DNA of 64,000 nucleotides, from the NCBI GenBank assembly GCA_907163375.1, contig CAJQUW010007079.1, positions 55,753 through 119,752 of the forward strand, read 5' to 3'. The notes under the pieces are model-generated. The model ran no database searches. It had not been told where the DNA came from and worked only from the letters and a program-made list of their open reading frames with translations. Every line of letters starts with the position of its first letter. Within the stretch, counting starts at the first letter, position 1. Shown piece by piece: positions 42,560 to 51,041 of the stretch. The position numbers and the translations under genes were made by a program. The DNA is from Prostheceraeus crozeri (Eukaryota; Platyhelminthes; Polycladida; Euryleptidae).

Positions 42560-43297
42560 AATATCTATGGGAGGGAATTGCAGCCCTCTTTGGCTGACCT
42601 TTTAATTTCGCATTGCGAATTAATATATATGACTGACCTAATTAAAGACAAGAAAACAGGACTTGCTCGTTTATTATCCAATACATCTCGTTATATAGAT
42701 GACATCTGCATTATCAACTACACGAGCTTTGGTTCGAGAATCCCATTGATTTATCCTGATAGTCTGTAAGCTAGTCGCAGTGGACATGACGACAAATGTG
42801 TAGAGTATTTGGATGTAAAATTAGAAATTTCGAAAGATGGCTTAAAAACTTCAGTGTACCACAAAGTAAATGACTTTAATTTCCCCGTTACTTTGTTAAC
42901 TTTTCCGGATAATACGATTCCGCATAAGATGGGTGCTCAAGTCTTTGCGAGCCAAGTTTTGCGATATGGTCGCATCTGTACACACGAATTAGATTTTATC
43001 AATAAAGTTCGGAATACATTTCAGCTTTTGGTAGCAAGAAGCTACTCTAGATTTGAACTTAAGCAGTCCGCTCAGAGACAGTTGCAAAAACATTGGGAAG
43101 TTATCTTAAAATTCGGTTATTATTCAGCTAAGCAAATGCTAGACAATCATTTATTTTAATGTTTATTCTGATTTGAATAACTGATTAATAACGATTAATT
43201 TGATGGCAATTTTTTTTTAATTATTATTTTGTATTTATTGTCGCAGCTTTCATTTTATAAATTAATAACTGTGGATTGAGGCTGCCTTTGTGCAGGG
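42560..43297 (+). pseudogene. Reverse-transcriptase remnant (3' part)
   Basis: Frames contain the catalytic box RYIDDICIINY, then IPLIYPDSL, EYLDVKLEISKDGLKTSVYH, DFNFPVTLLTFPDN, ASQVLRYGRIC and a terminal helical segment, the order of a Penelope-type or related RT palm and thumb. Stops and shifts separate the pieces (for example near 42770). The 3' tail is duplicated in reverse at 37690-38010. No GIY-YIG domain follows. Confidence 0.65.
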
Positions 43298-44530
43298 CAG
43301 GGGTCGGAAAAAATTAATTGATGAACAATTAATTGCAATTAATTGTTATTTAATTGATAATGAAAATTGATTGATGATGCAAAAATAATTGATTAATTGA
43401 TGACCAATTATTGCAGCTATATTGGTCATCATATATTATGTCAAAAAGGTAAGCACAACATCAGTTTATCGGTATTGAATATCATCCATAGCAAGCAGAA
43501 ACCTAATTTGTAGTCATCACGAAGGATTTTCCTGTACTGTAGAATCTGACTCATTTCTTCAGCTCAGAAGCCAGAAACTTGACATGTTCAAGGTTGAATC
43601 ACACGCGCGTACGAATACGGAGAGAGACTGACGCAGTGACGCACACACGATACTCGTCACTCGATGAATCAATGTTCCCATGACTATTGACGCACCCGCA
43701 CGCATTCCACACAATACCAGCGCAGCACACAAGAAATCTCGATCGTTACGTATGGAGCTATGAACCAATGGGATAACTAAAGTGACCTCGTTTTATTATT
43801 TCGGCATTGATTTGGTTGACATCATGTGTTGACGCTGATTAAGGTTGATCGAAGTGGACGACAGTTGACGTTCGGCAGCAGCCTCTACTACGCAATGCCT
43901 GTGGTATCAAAAAACAAAGAGACAGTTCAACTCTTTTTTATCAGAGACTCCGAGAAAGATACTTCGTCATTGAAATGTAAATGTGGCAAGACATTGATCC
44001 AGAAGCCCGGGACTGGTTGATCAAACCTACTATGTCACTTGAAATCTCAACATCCTGACTTCGCATCATCTACCACACAACCAACACTGAATAACTTCGT
44101 TGTATCTTCTTCGAGCAGTGCTAAGAATTGCAAGCTTCAGAATGTTTCAAGTTGGATTGAATGGGTTTCTTTGGGACTCAAGCCGTTCTCATCCGTCGAT
44201 GATGAACTGACACATAAGCATACAAACCTGAAACCCATTTCTTCGAAAATTCTGAAGAAATATATGCAGCTTTTGACGAAGGAAGTTGAAAGCATTATAA
44301 GGAACAAACTTCCACAACACTTCGCTTTATTATTGGATGGTTGGAGTCACAATAGTACACACTTTGTTGCCGTATTCGCTTCCTACACTGATGATTCTTC
44401 AGAGAATGGATATTCCGCTGTTCTTCTAGCTTTCTCTCCTTTTCACGAAGAAACTGAATTTACTGCGAAAGCTCATCACGACTTCTTGACTTGGATGTTA
44501 GTGGAAGTGTACCACAGTAGTAAGCAAAAC
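43298..44530 (+). mobile_element. hAT transposon remnant, truncated on the right
   Basis: CAGGGGTCGGAAAAAATTAATTG at 43298 resembles a hAT terminus. Downstream is the 5' half of a hAT transposase. The right end is lost where the satellite begins. The first 130 bases are AATTAATTG-rich. Confidence 0.6.
43895..44530 (+). pseudogene. hAT transposase N-terminal half with BED finger
   Basis: MPVVSKNKETVQLFFIRDSE leads into a BED-type zinc finger (CKCGKTLIQKPG...CHLKSQHPDF), interrupted by a TGA at 44018-44020 within the finger. The core begins with HFALLLDGWSHNSTHFVAVF, holding the first catalytic Asp of hAT enzymes. The frame runs into the satellite and the rest is missing. Confidence 0.75.
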
Positions 44531-44559
44531 TCCACTTCTGGACCGCGCAAGATGGCCGC

Positions 44560-45300
44560 CATCGCTGAGTCCCCCCCCCCTCTGGCACGGCAGAGTGTCG
44601 TGGTCGGCCGCCGTGGTGCTTCGTGTCTGAGTCCCCCCCCCTCTGGAACGACAGAGGTTGTGGTCTGTCGTGGTGTGCCGGCCAGGTGGGTCCACGTTCA
44701 CAACATGTTCGCTGACGTCCCCCCCCCTCTGCAACGACAGAGTGTGAGACTCGGGTGAGTTGGTCCGACCGCCTGGTTGACGTGGGCGACCGTCTAGGTT
44801 GACGTGGGCGACCGCCAGGATTAGTCTTGAGGCTATAGTGTGTGATGTTTTTGGTGCAATCTGCTGAATGTTGGGTTGTAAAATGGGTTGTTTCGAGTGG
44901 AAGGAGTGGTCGGATGAGAAAACGGAGGTCGGATTCGTGTTCAGCGTGAAATTCTGCATCGGTAGGGTGAGTTTCAAGGCAATCGGTGAGAAAAAATTTT
45001 TCTTCAAAATTTTAACAGAGTTAGAATTTGGGACGTTTTGGTGTGTAGCGTCCAAACGAAGCATCGGATGAGAAAACGGAGGTCAGATTCGGATTCAGCG
45101 TGAAATTCTGCATCGGTAGGGTGAGTTTCAAGTCAATCGGAGAGAAAAAATTTTCGGCTGACGTCCCCCCCCTCTGGACAGCTTGCTTCCAGTGGACGGA
45201 TTTTGTCGTGCGATAGCTCGTTTGAAAGCTAAGAGTGAGACAAATTCAGTGAAAGAATCGGCTTGTTCCTATCTGTCTTCGTTCAAAAGTTAGAGCGGTT
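44560..45300 (+). repeat. Degenerate poly-C/CTCTG-CAGAG repeats leading into the satellite
   Basis: Four segments (44570, 44632, 44719, 45165) carry a run of 8-10 C followed by CTCTG, and in three of them CAGAG a few bases later, forming a small hairpin. The G-rich complement could fold into quadruplexes. A ~110-bp duplication beginning GATGAGAAAACGGAGGTC is seen at about 44912 and 45067. Confidence 0.6.
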
Positions 45301-46960
45301 ACAAGATTTTAGGTCGGAGCTCGCTCACCTGAAAAAATCCTAAGTGTCAGAGTGACTTTGTATGGGTAAAATTTTGAAAATTTTCCAAAGTGTGGAATTT
45401 CGACCTGGGACCGCCACCAAAACATTTTTCATCAAACTTCACTGACTCCCCCGACAGCAATCTTCTAACTTTGGTTCTAGTGGACGGATTTTGTCTTACA
45501 GCTACTCGTTTGAAAGAGGAGAAAAAACTGCTCGACAACATTTTTTGTTGCGAGTCAATCGGACCAGCCGTTCACAAGTTAGAGCGGTTACAAGATTTTA
45601 GGTCGGAGCTCGCTCACCTGAAAAAATCCTAAGTGTCAGAGTGACTTTGTATGGGTAAAATTTTGAAAATTTTCCAAAGTGTGGAATTTCGACCTGGGAC
45701 CGCCACCAAAACATTTTTCATCAAATTTCACTGACCCCCCCCCCCCCGACAGCAATCTTCTAACTTTGGTTCTAGTGGACGGATTTTGTCTTACAGCTAC
45801 TCGTTTGAAAGAGGAGAAAAAACTGCTCGACAACATTTTTTGTTGCGAGTCAATCGGACCAGCCGTTCACAAGTTAGAGCGGTTACAAGATTTTAGGTCG
45901 GAGCTCGCTCACCTGAAAAAATCCTAAGTGTCAGAGTGACTTTGTATGGGTAAAATTTTGAAAATTTTCCAAAGTGTGGAATTTCGACCTGGGACCGCCA
46001 CCAAAACATTTTTCATCAAATTTCACTGACCCCCCCCCCCCGACAGCAATCTTCTAACTTTGGTTCTAGTGGACGGATTTTGTCTTACAGCTACTCGTTT
46101 GAAAGAGGAGAAAAAACTGCTCGACAACATTTTTTGTTGCGAGTCAATCGGACCAGCCGTTCACAAGTTAGAGCGGTTACAAGATTTTAGGTCGGAGCTC
46201 GCTCACCTGAAAAAATCCTAAGTGTCAAAGTGACTTTGTATGGGTAAAATTTTGAAAATTTTCCAAAGTGTGGAATTTCGACCTGGGACCGCCACCAAAA
46301 CATTTTTCATCAAATTTCACTGACCCCCCCCCCCCGACAGCAATCTTCTAACTTTGGTTCTAGTGGACGGATTTTGTCTTACAGCTACTCGTTTGAAAGA
46401 GGAGAAAAAACTGCTCGACAACATTTTTTGTTGCGAGTCAATCGGACCAGCCGTTCACAAGTTAGAGCGGTTACAAGATTTTAGGTCGGAGCTCGCTCAC
46501 CTGAAAAAATCCTAAGTGTCAGAGTGGCTTTGTATGGGTAAAATTTTGAAAATTTTCCAAAGTGTGGAATTTCGACCTGGGACCGTCACCAAAACATTTT
46601 TCATCAAATTTTGAAATTTCACTGACGTCCCCCCCCCCTCTGGACAGCTTGCTTCGATTTTGGCTTCCAGTGGACGGATTTTGTCGTGCGATAGCTCGTT
46701 TGAAAGCTAAGAGTGAGACAAATTCAGTGAAAGAATCGGCTTGTTCGTATCTGCCTTCGTTTAGATGTGAGACGCCATTTAAGATTTTAGGTCGGAGCTC
46801 GCTCACCTGAAAAAATCCTAAGTGTCAGAGTGACTTTGTATGGGTAAAATTTTGAAAATTTTCCAAAGTGTTGGAATTTCGACCTGGGACCGTCACCAAA
46901 ACATTTTTCATCAAATTTCTCTGAATGAGGGGGGGGGAGGGGGGGGTCAGTGAAATTTGA
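45300..46960 (+). repeat. Satellite with ~290-306 bp unit and variable poly-C
   Basis: The phrase TGTCAGAGTGACTTTG starts at 45345, 45634, 45929, 46223 (one change), 46517 (one change) and 46823, giving periods 289, 295, 294, 294 and 306. The units are almost identical except for a poly-C run that grows from 5 to over 10 bases and a divergent last unit. At about 46930 the array ends in an inverted partial unit (GGGGGGTCAGTGAAATTTGA), so the C-run is answered by a G-run. Confidence 0.85.
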
Positions 46961-47232
46961 TGAAAAATGTTTTGGTTAAGGTCCCAGGTCGAAATTCGGA
47001 AGTTTTAAATTTTTCAAAATTTTCACCACACTGGAGCTCTCACACTTAGGAATTTTTTCACTTGTGGCATGTTACATGGACATGTGCTGGCGGACCAACT
47101 TCCCATGGTCATATGAGAATGGTTCAGGTGTCATATTGTAAAGAATGATGAGACAAATCGTTTGCAACAAACCGCATGTCGCTACGATGAATACTTTCGG
47201 AGATAGAGCCATTTTAAGTTTTCTTCCGAGCA

Positions 47233-47240
47233 TATATAAA
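47233..47240 (+). promoter_or_regulatory. TATA box of Mav2 gene A
   Basis: TATATAAA about 40 bases before the predicted donor of the 5' intron, so the first exon would be short and non-coding (about 47265-47281). Confidence 0.6.
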
Positions 47241-47281
47241 CCCCCGACAACGTAAGTCTGATCACTTCATCGAAAGACGAG

Positions 47282-47811
47282 GTAAGCGACGGTCGTCGCT
47301 CTGAGCTCCCGATATCGGGTGCAAAGGACTCTATCTTTTGAAGTAGGCAAGCTATCTTGCTACTTCAAAGTTTGTATGATAGAGTTTGATAGTGTCTTTA
47401 CTACTGATAAAATTTTTTAAAAGTAGTATGAGTAGTAAAATGCGGAATTTTTTAAAAATTCTTAATTTTCAGTTTTTTCAAAGTTTTAACATATAGACTA
47501 AGGTTTTCAAGTATCCTGAGTTCAAATCTGCTATCAGATTTGAAATTTAACTAAGTCTAAGGCAGCTTTGAGGGGTTAGATCCCAGCTACTGATCACTAC
47601 CTTTGACTCGGCGTTCCTGTTACCACTTCGGGGCAGTGACAATGATGTCTTCAGCTGTAAAGAGCGGGTATCGGGGAAGATCTCTCACTTCCCTAGTGAT
47701 CAGTACAAGGCCTTCGGGCTGTCGACGGGATCGAGTGCCACTCACTACACTCTTTAGGAATATGACTGTACTACATGATTCCAAACTTATACAAATTTCA
47801 TTATCTTACAG
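47282..47811 (+). other. Predicted 5' intron of gene A with structured RNA
   Basis: Donor GAG|GTAAGC at 47281/47282 and acceptor TTATCTTACAG at 47801-47811, 17 bases before the start codon. Inside is a strong two-part hairpin at 47328-47385 (ACTCTATC with GATAGAGT; TTGAAGTA with TACTTCAA and GCAAG with CTTGC). A second long-range stem pairs CTGATCACTA (about 47591) with TAGTGATCAG (about 47694). Confidence 0.5.
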
Positions 47812-47828
47812 CTAACGATAAATCAGGC

Positions 47829-48995
47829 ATGGCAAACGATAGAAACAGAAAGTATCATATCAAAATGTGTGTGTGCGGTCGTATAAATCGCAGTGCGGAC
47901 GCCAAGGCTCACGTCAAGAAGGCGGGCACCGGCCACATGATTATCTTGAATAGGGTTGCGTGCGTGAAGTGTAGAGTGCTGAAGGGTGATGAGGATGAGG
48001 CGCGTTTCTACAGAGTGCATGCTGACTGTAGTGGTGGTTTAGTGACTGATTTGAGATTTACGCAGTTGATTGTGGAAGAGAGGGAGCGAATGTTGGCGAT
48101 CGAGCGAGAGGGTAAGGTTGAGAATGTTGTTGAGAATGATGAGTTGGCGAGAGCGGTTGCGTCGTTGGAGGGTGAGATTGGGCGAAAGAGAGTGCTTGAG
48201 AGTGATGATGAGGATGATGTGGATTTAGATAGGGAGCGTGTGAGGAAGCGTGTGAGGAAGTTGAGCTCTTCGTCATCGGAGGTGTCAAACATCGTCATCA
48301 CCGACCCCCCGAAGAGCTCATCTTCCCCAAAAGTGAAGAGTGGTGGGATTCGTGTGCAGTCGGCGAGGTGGTTGAAGGATGAAGAGAAGAGGCATGTTTC
48401 GCAGCAGATGGCGCATGATTTGTTGGTGAATAAGTATGAGAGTTTGAAGAAAGTGAAGGATGAAGTTGTGAAGGAGTTGGATGAGTTAAAAAAGAAGGAA
48501 CTGAAGTCGAAGGAGGTGGCGGATGAAAACATTAGAATGAGGCGTTGTGTGACTGATTTGAAGAATAAGACGCGAGAGTTGGAAGAGAAGAATGATGAGT
48601 GTGAGAAGAGGGCGAGTGCTGCGGAGAGAAGAATGAGAGATGCAGAGGCGAAGTTTGAGGAGATGATGAAGGAGATGAGTGTGTTGAGAGCGAGGAATGT
48701 TGAGTTGGAGAGGACTGTGGCTCGGCGGGGTGATGAGAGGCAGGCGTATGAGAAGTTGGAGCGCATGAGGGATGAGTGGGAACGTGTGAATGAGGATCGT
48801 TTGTTTGAGTTTCACATCCCTATTCGGGATAATCATTTGGCCGGCGAAGTACTCGTCAATCAAAGTCTCGACGAGTCCATCCTATGTTACAATGGTCATC
48901 CGAGCAAGAAGTGTCTGCATGCCAGCCTGAGAATGCGCGGTCACCTACATAAATTCTCGATTCGGAAACGCGCGAGACTGCCAAAGGATGACTAA
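47829..48995 (+). CDS. Mav2 gene A: Cys/His and coiled-coil protein, 388 aa
   Basis: Starts at ATG 47829, 17 bases after the splice acceptor. Residues 14-48 hold CVC, His28, His36 and CVKC, a candidate zinc site. An acidic stretch (LESDDEDDVDLD) and SSSSSEV follow, then a long coiled coil from about 195 to 345 (KYESLKKVKDEVVKELDELK, RELEEKNDECEKRASAAERR). The C-terminus is basic. Strongly purine-biased, GAG/GTG-rich codons differ from the AT-rich polB. Domain order matches the seven-exon Mav1 gene. A 61-bp intron (49000-49060) lies 4 bases after the stop. The transcript ends in the stem-loop/ribozyme module at 49113. Function unknown. Confidence 0.7.
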   Translation: MANDRNRKYHIKMCVCGRINRSADAKAHVKKAGTGHMIILNRVACVKCRVLKGDEDEARFYRVHADCSGGLVTDLRFTQLIVEERERMLAIEREGKVENVVENDELARAVASLEGEIGRKRVLESDDEDDVDLDRERVRKRVRKLSSSSSEVSNIVITDPPKSSSSPKVKSGGIRVQSARWLKDEEKRHVSQQMAHDLLVNKYESLKKVKDEVVKELDELKKKELKSKEVADENIRMRRCVTDLKNKTRELEEKNDECEKRASAAERRMRDAEAKFEEMMKEMSVLRARNVELERTVARRGDERQAYEKLERMRDEWERVNEDRLFEFHIPIRDNHLAGEVLVNQSLDESILCYNGHPSKKCLHASLRMRGHLHKFSIRKRARLPKDD

Positions 48996-48999
48996 CTTG

Positions 49000-49060
49000 G
49001 TAAGTGAAAAAGTAAATAAGATAGTATATCCTATTCTAATACATATCATTTTCATTGCAG
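49000..49060 (+). other. Predicted 3'-UTR intron of gene A
   Basis: TTG|GTAAGT donor at 48999/49000 and TTCATTGCAG acceptor ending at 49060. It lies within 55 bases of the stop codon, too close to trigger decay by the exon-junction rule. Confidence 0.6.
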
Positions 49061-49112
49061 ATCTTTGCCCGCCTTCACCACCCCATCACGTCACTCCCGA
49101 GAACGAACCATC

Positions 49113-49128
49113 GGCTCTCTTAAGGGCC
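49113..49128 (+). terminator. Histone-type 3' stem-loop, copy 1 (gene A)
   Basis: GGCTCTCTTAAGGGCC: six base pairs (one T-G) closing a four-base loop CTTA, followed by ACC. This fits the metazoan histone mRNA stem-loop pattern (GG at the base, pyrimidines opposite purines, 4-nt loop, ACC after). GAACCATC precedes it. Identical in all three copies. Confidence 0.7.
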
Positions 49129-49133
49129 ACCTA

Positions 49134-49202
49134 GGGGCAAGACATGATAGAACCTCCACGCGGTTTGCCCTGGGCAGTCTTTAGACTGGCGAATACTATC
49201 AT
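49134..49202 (+). ncRNA. HDV-like self-cleaving ribozyme, copy 1
   Basis: Order and pairing fit the nested double pseudoknot: P1 GGGGCAA (49134-49140) with TTGCCCT (49165-49171), starting with a G-T wobble as in HDV; P2 ATGATAG (49144-49150) with CTATCAT (49196-49202); P3 ACC/GGT around L3 TCCACGC; GG after P1 for P1.1; P4 CAGTC-TTTA-GACTG; J4/2 GGCGAAT with the catalytic-type C at 49190. Predicted cleavage is between 49133 and 49134, exactly 5 bases after the stem-loop. A further 7-bp hairpin AAGTTGA/TCAACTT follows at 49204-49229. Confidence 0.85.
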
Positions 49203-49253
49203 TAAGTTGAATCTGCTATCAGTCAACTTGAACGTTGCGTCGCGTTAGAGGGG

Positions 49254-49260
49254 TATATAA
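49254..49260 (+). promoter_or_regulatory. TATA box of Mav2 gene B
   Basis: TATATAA, 33 bases before the ATG and 25 bases after the module of gene A, showing that gene B starts its own transcript. Confidence 0.7.
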
Positions 49261-49292
49261 ACCACTGCCTCTCATTTCATTTCATTTCAATC

Positions 49293-49559
49293 ATGCAGAC
49301 GCCGAACAGTCAAGTCAGCTCTCCTCGCGGACCACAGTTAAGGCCGCGAAATTTATTTGAGGAGTTTGTTAGGCTAGAGGAGCAAGACAGAGTTTTTAAT
49401 AATCTTGCTCGGATTGGCAATCCGATGACAGCAACTGCTGTCAATCCAACGGAATGGCGCTACATTCCAATTTTTAGTCATGTGCCAGTTAGTGTGGAAG
49501 TCGACAGTGCTACCAAAGAGAGAGTCAAAGACTCTCTCAGCAGAATTGGTAGGGTGTAA
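49293..49559 (+). CDS. Mav2 gene B, unknown protein of 88 aa
   Basis: First ATG after a TATA box. The N-terminus is Pro/Ser/Arg-rich (MQTPNSQVSSPRGPQLRPR), the middle an acidic amphipathic helix (LFEEFVRLEEQDRVFNNLAR), the end strand-like (YIPIFSHVPVSVEV). No family recognised. The stop is 30 bases before the second stem-loop, so the 3' untranslated region is very short, as in histone genes. Confidence 0.6.
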   Translation: MQTPNSQVSSPRGPQLRPRNLFEEFVRLEEQDRVFNNLARIGNPMTATAVNPTEWRYIPIFSHVPVSVEVDSATKERVKDSLSRIGRV

Positions 49560-49588
49560 GATAACGTTACTCCCGAGAACGAACCATC

Positions 49589-49604
49589 GGCTCTCTTAAG
49601 GGCC
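49589..49604 (+). terminator. Histone-type 3' stem-loop, copy 2 (gene B)
   Basis: Same 16 bases as copy 1, followed by ACCAT and the ribozyme. It begins 30 bases after the stop codon of gene B. Confidence 0.7.
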
Positions 49605-49609
49605 ACCAT

Positions 49610-49678
49610 GGGGCAAGACATGATAGAACCTCCTCGCGGTTTGCCCTGGGCAGTCTTTGGACTGGCGAATACTATCAT
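49610..49678 (+). ncRNA. HDV-like self-cleaving ribozyme, copy 2
   Basis: Same fold as copy 1. L3 is TCCTCGC (identical to the classical HDV L3 pattern) and the P4 loop is TTTG. Cleavage is predicted between 49609 and 49610, leaving a 3' end ...GGGCCACCAT. The catalytic-type C is at 49666. The downstream hairpin is at 49680-49705. Confidence 0.85.
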
Positions 49679-49777
49679 TAAGTTGAATCTGCTATCAGTC
49701 AACTTGAACATTATGCAGTCGATTGCTATCCCTGAAGCATTCTGATTCGCTGTTGAGCAATTCATTGTTGAAAACCC

Positions 49778-49784
49778 TATATAA
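49778..49784 (+). promoter_or_regulatory. TATA box of Mav2 gene C
   Basis: TATATAA 42 bases before the ATG of gene C. Upstream stands GCAGTCGATTGCTATCCCTG, which recurs at about 50617 and 50821. Confidence 0.7.
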
Positions 49785-49825
49785 GCCAGAAGATTGTAGC
49801 ACTTCTCATTCAATTTGAAGTCACG

Positions 49826-50080
49826 ATGGAAGCAACGTCTCCTGCCAACATTCCCGTCTTCACCGATGAAGACAACGGCATTCCCAACTTCATCATCCTC
49901 GACGAGTGGGATGAAGAGGATGAGAAGAAGGGGAAGATCAAGAAGATCATTTGGACGGATGAGGTGTGGACTCCTAAAACCACCCGCATCCGAAAGGTGC
50001 CAGATGCACCAGTACGACCTCGGCGGTATAGGGTCTATGACAACCTAGCTGTCATACCTATTGACTATTCAAGCCAATAG
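49826..50080 (+). CDS. Mav2 gene C, unknown acidic/basic protein of 84 aa
   Basis: Starts MEATSPANIPVFTDEDNGIP; a strongly acidic block (LDEWDEEDEKKG) is followed by basic, Pro-rich sequence (PKTTRIRKVPDAPVRPRRYR) and ends IPIDYSSQ. No family recognised; probably largely disordered and possibly regulatory. Its own TATA box and its own terminal module make it the third one-gene cassette in a row. Confidence 0.6.
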   Translation: MEATSPANIPVFTDEDNGIPNFIILDEWDEEDEKKGKIKKIIWTDEVWTPKTTRIRKVPDAPVRPRRYRVYDNLAVIPIDYSSQ

Positions 50081-50120
50081 TCAACTTAATTGACACCATT
50101 GACACCGAGAACGAACCATC

Positions 50121-50136
50121 GGCTCTCTTAAGGGCC
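50121..50136 (+). terminator. Histone-type 3' stem-loop, copy 3 (gene C)
   Basis: Same 16 bases, 41 bases after the stop codon of gene C, followed by ACCAT. Confidence 0.7.
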
Positions 50137-50141
50137 ACCAT

Positions 50142-50210
50142 GGGGCAAGACATGATAGAACCTCCACGCGGTTTGCCCTGGGCAGTCTTCGGACTGGCGA
50201 ATACTATCAT
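50142..50210 (+). ncRNA. HDV-like self-cleaving ribozyme, copy 3
   Basis: Same fold; L3 is TCCACGC and the P4 loop is TTCG, the most stable tetraloop. The catalytic-type C is at 50198. Cleavage is predicted between 50141 and 50142. The downstream hairpin is at 50212-50237. Across the three copies the changes fall in loops (L3, L4) or in the spacer, not in paired bases. Confidence 0.85.
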
Positions 50211-50237
50211 TAAGTTGAATCTGCTATCAGTCAACTT

Positions 50238-50583
50238 GAACGTTGCAAATGCAGTTCGGTGTAATACTTCCTTTCGACGGGCGTTCCTGTAAAGGGCGGC
50301 GGTGAAACCCGTAGCTATGTATACCGCAAGGGACATTCGGCAATGGTCAATCTTGTTAAACCTCTCTGCGTCATGTTTGCAAGTGATTGCCTCTGTCTCA
50401 ACGTAGTATGCATTCGCGCCAGGGCGACATTCAGCCAACTGTCGAAGGTTGCCTAAAACTTTCCATTGCATACGTTATGAGAACCATGAGTTCTACCTGT
50501 CTCTATCAATGAGACGAATTGATGAATGGAATGAAATGGGAGGACACTCACGCGCCACACGCAACATAACACACTTCTCTCTT
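50238..50583. other. Region after the third module, no assigned gene
   Basis: A minus-strand frame (about 50250-50471) is open and of protein-like composition (RPGANAYYVETEAITCKHDA), but it runs into the ribozyme module and has no TATA box or splice support. Phrase GGCGTTCCTGT at about 50280 also occurs in the gene A intron at about 47612. Confidence 0.35.
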
Positions 50584-50983
50584 CCGTAGTCTAACAAGCT
50601 CTTTACACATGGATCGCAGTCGATTGCTATCCCTGTATCAGAAGTGTAAGCTATCTTAATTTATTTGACACTATTTCATCTACCATTATCAGCCATATGA
50701 AATGTTTGAAGATTTACAAGTTAGACTAAGCGTGCTACTATTTCCAAATGAAAAAGTATACATGGTTAAATCATCCACTTAAGCCCATCCGTAGTCTAAC
50801 AAGCTCTTTACACATGGATCGCAGTCGATTGCTATCCCTGTATCAGAAGTGTAAGCTATCTTAATTTATTTGACACTATTTCATCTACCATTATCAGCCA
50901 TATGAAATGTTATAAGATTTGCAAGTTAAACTAAGCGTGCTACTATTTCCAAATGAAAAAGTATACATGGTTAAATTATTCAC
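50584..50983 (+). repeat. Direct duplication of ~195 bp, spacing 205 bp
   Basis: Copies at 50584-50778 and 50789-50983 begin CCGTAGTCTAACAAGCTC and are nearly identical, with a few changes (for example TTTGAAGATT/TTATAAGATT). Each contains a loose inverted pair TAGTCTAAC/GTTAGACTA. No coding frame. Confidence 0.8.
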
Positions 50984-51041
50984 TAAAACCCCATTCAAGT
51001 AAGTCAGTATGAAAGCAAAGATAATACGAAATAAACATTTA

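Noticed and set aside
47591..47704. Structured intron segment resembling another ribozyme.
   Set aside because: There is a 10-bp closing stem, but I could not fit the interior to hammerhead, HDV-like, twister or group I patterns.
48008..48863. Long minus-strand frames opposite gene A.
   Set aside because: They mirror the purine-rich coiled-coil codons and give low-complexity Ser/Phe/Leu products; gene A has promoter, intron and 3' module on plus.
49478..50471. Minus-strand frames across the stem-loop/ribozyme modules share a repeated peptide.
   Set aside because: The shared peptide is only the translation of the repeated RNA module on the wrong strand.
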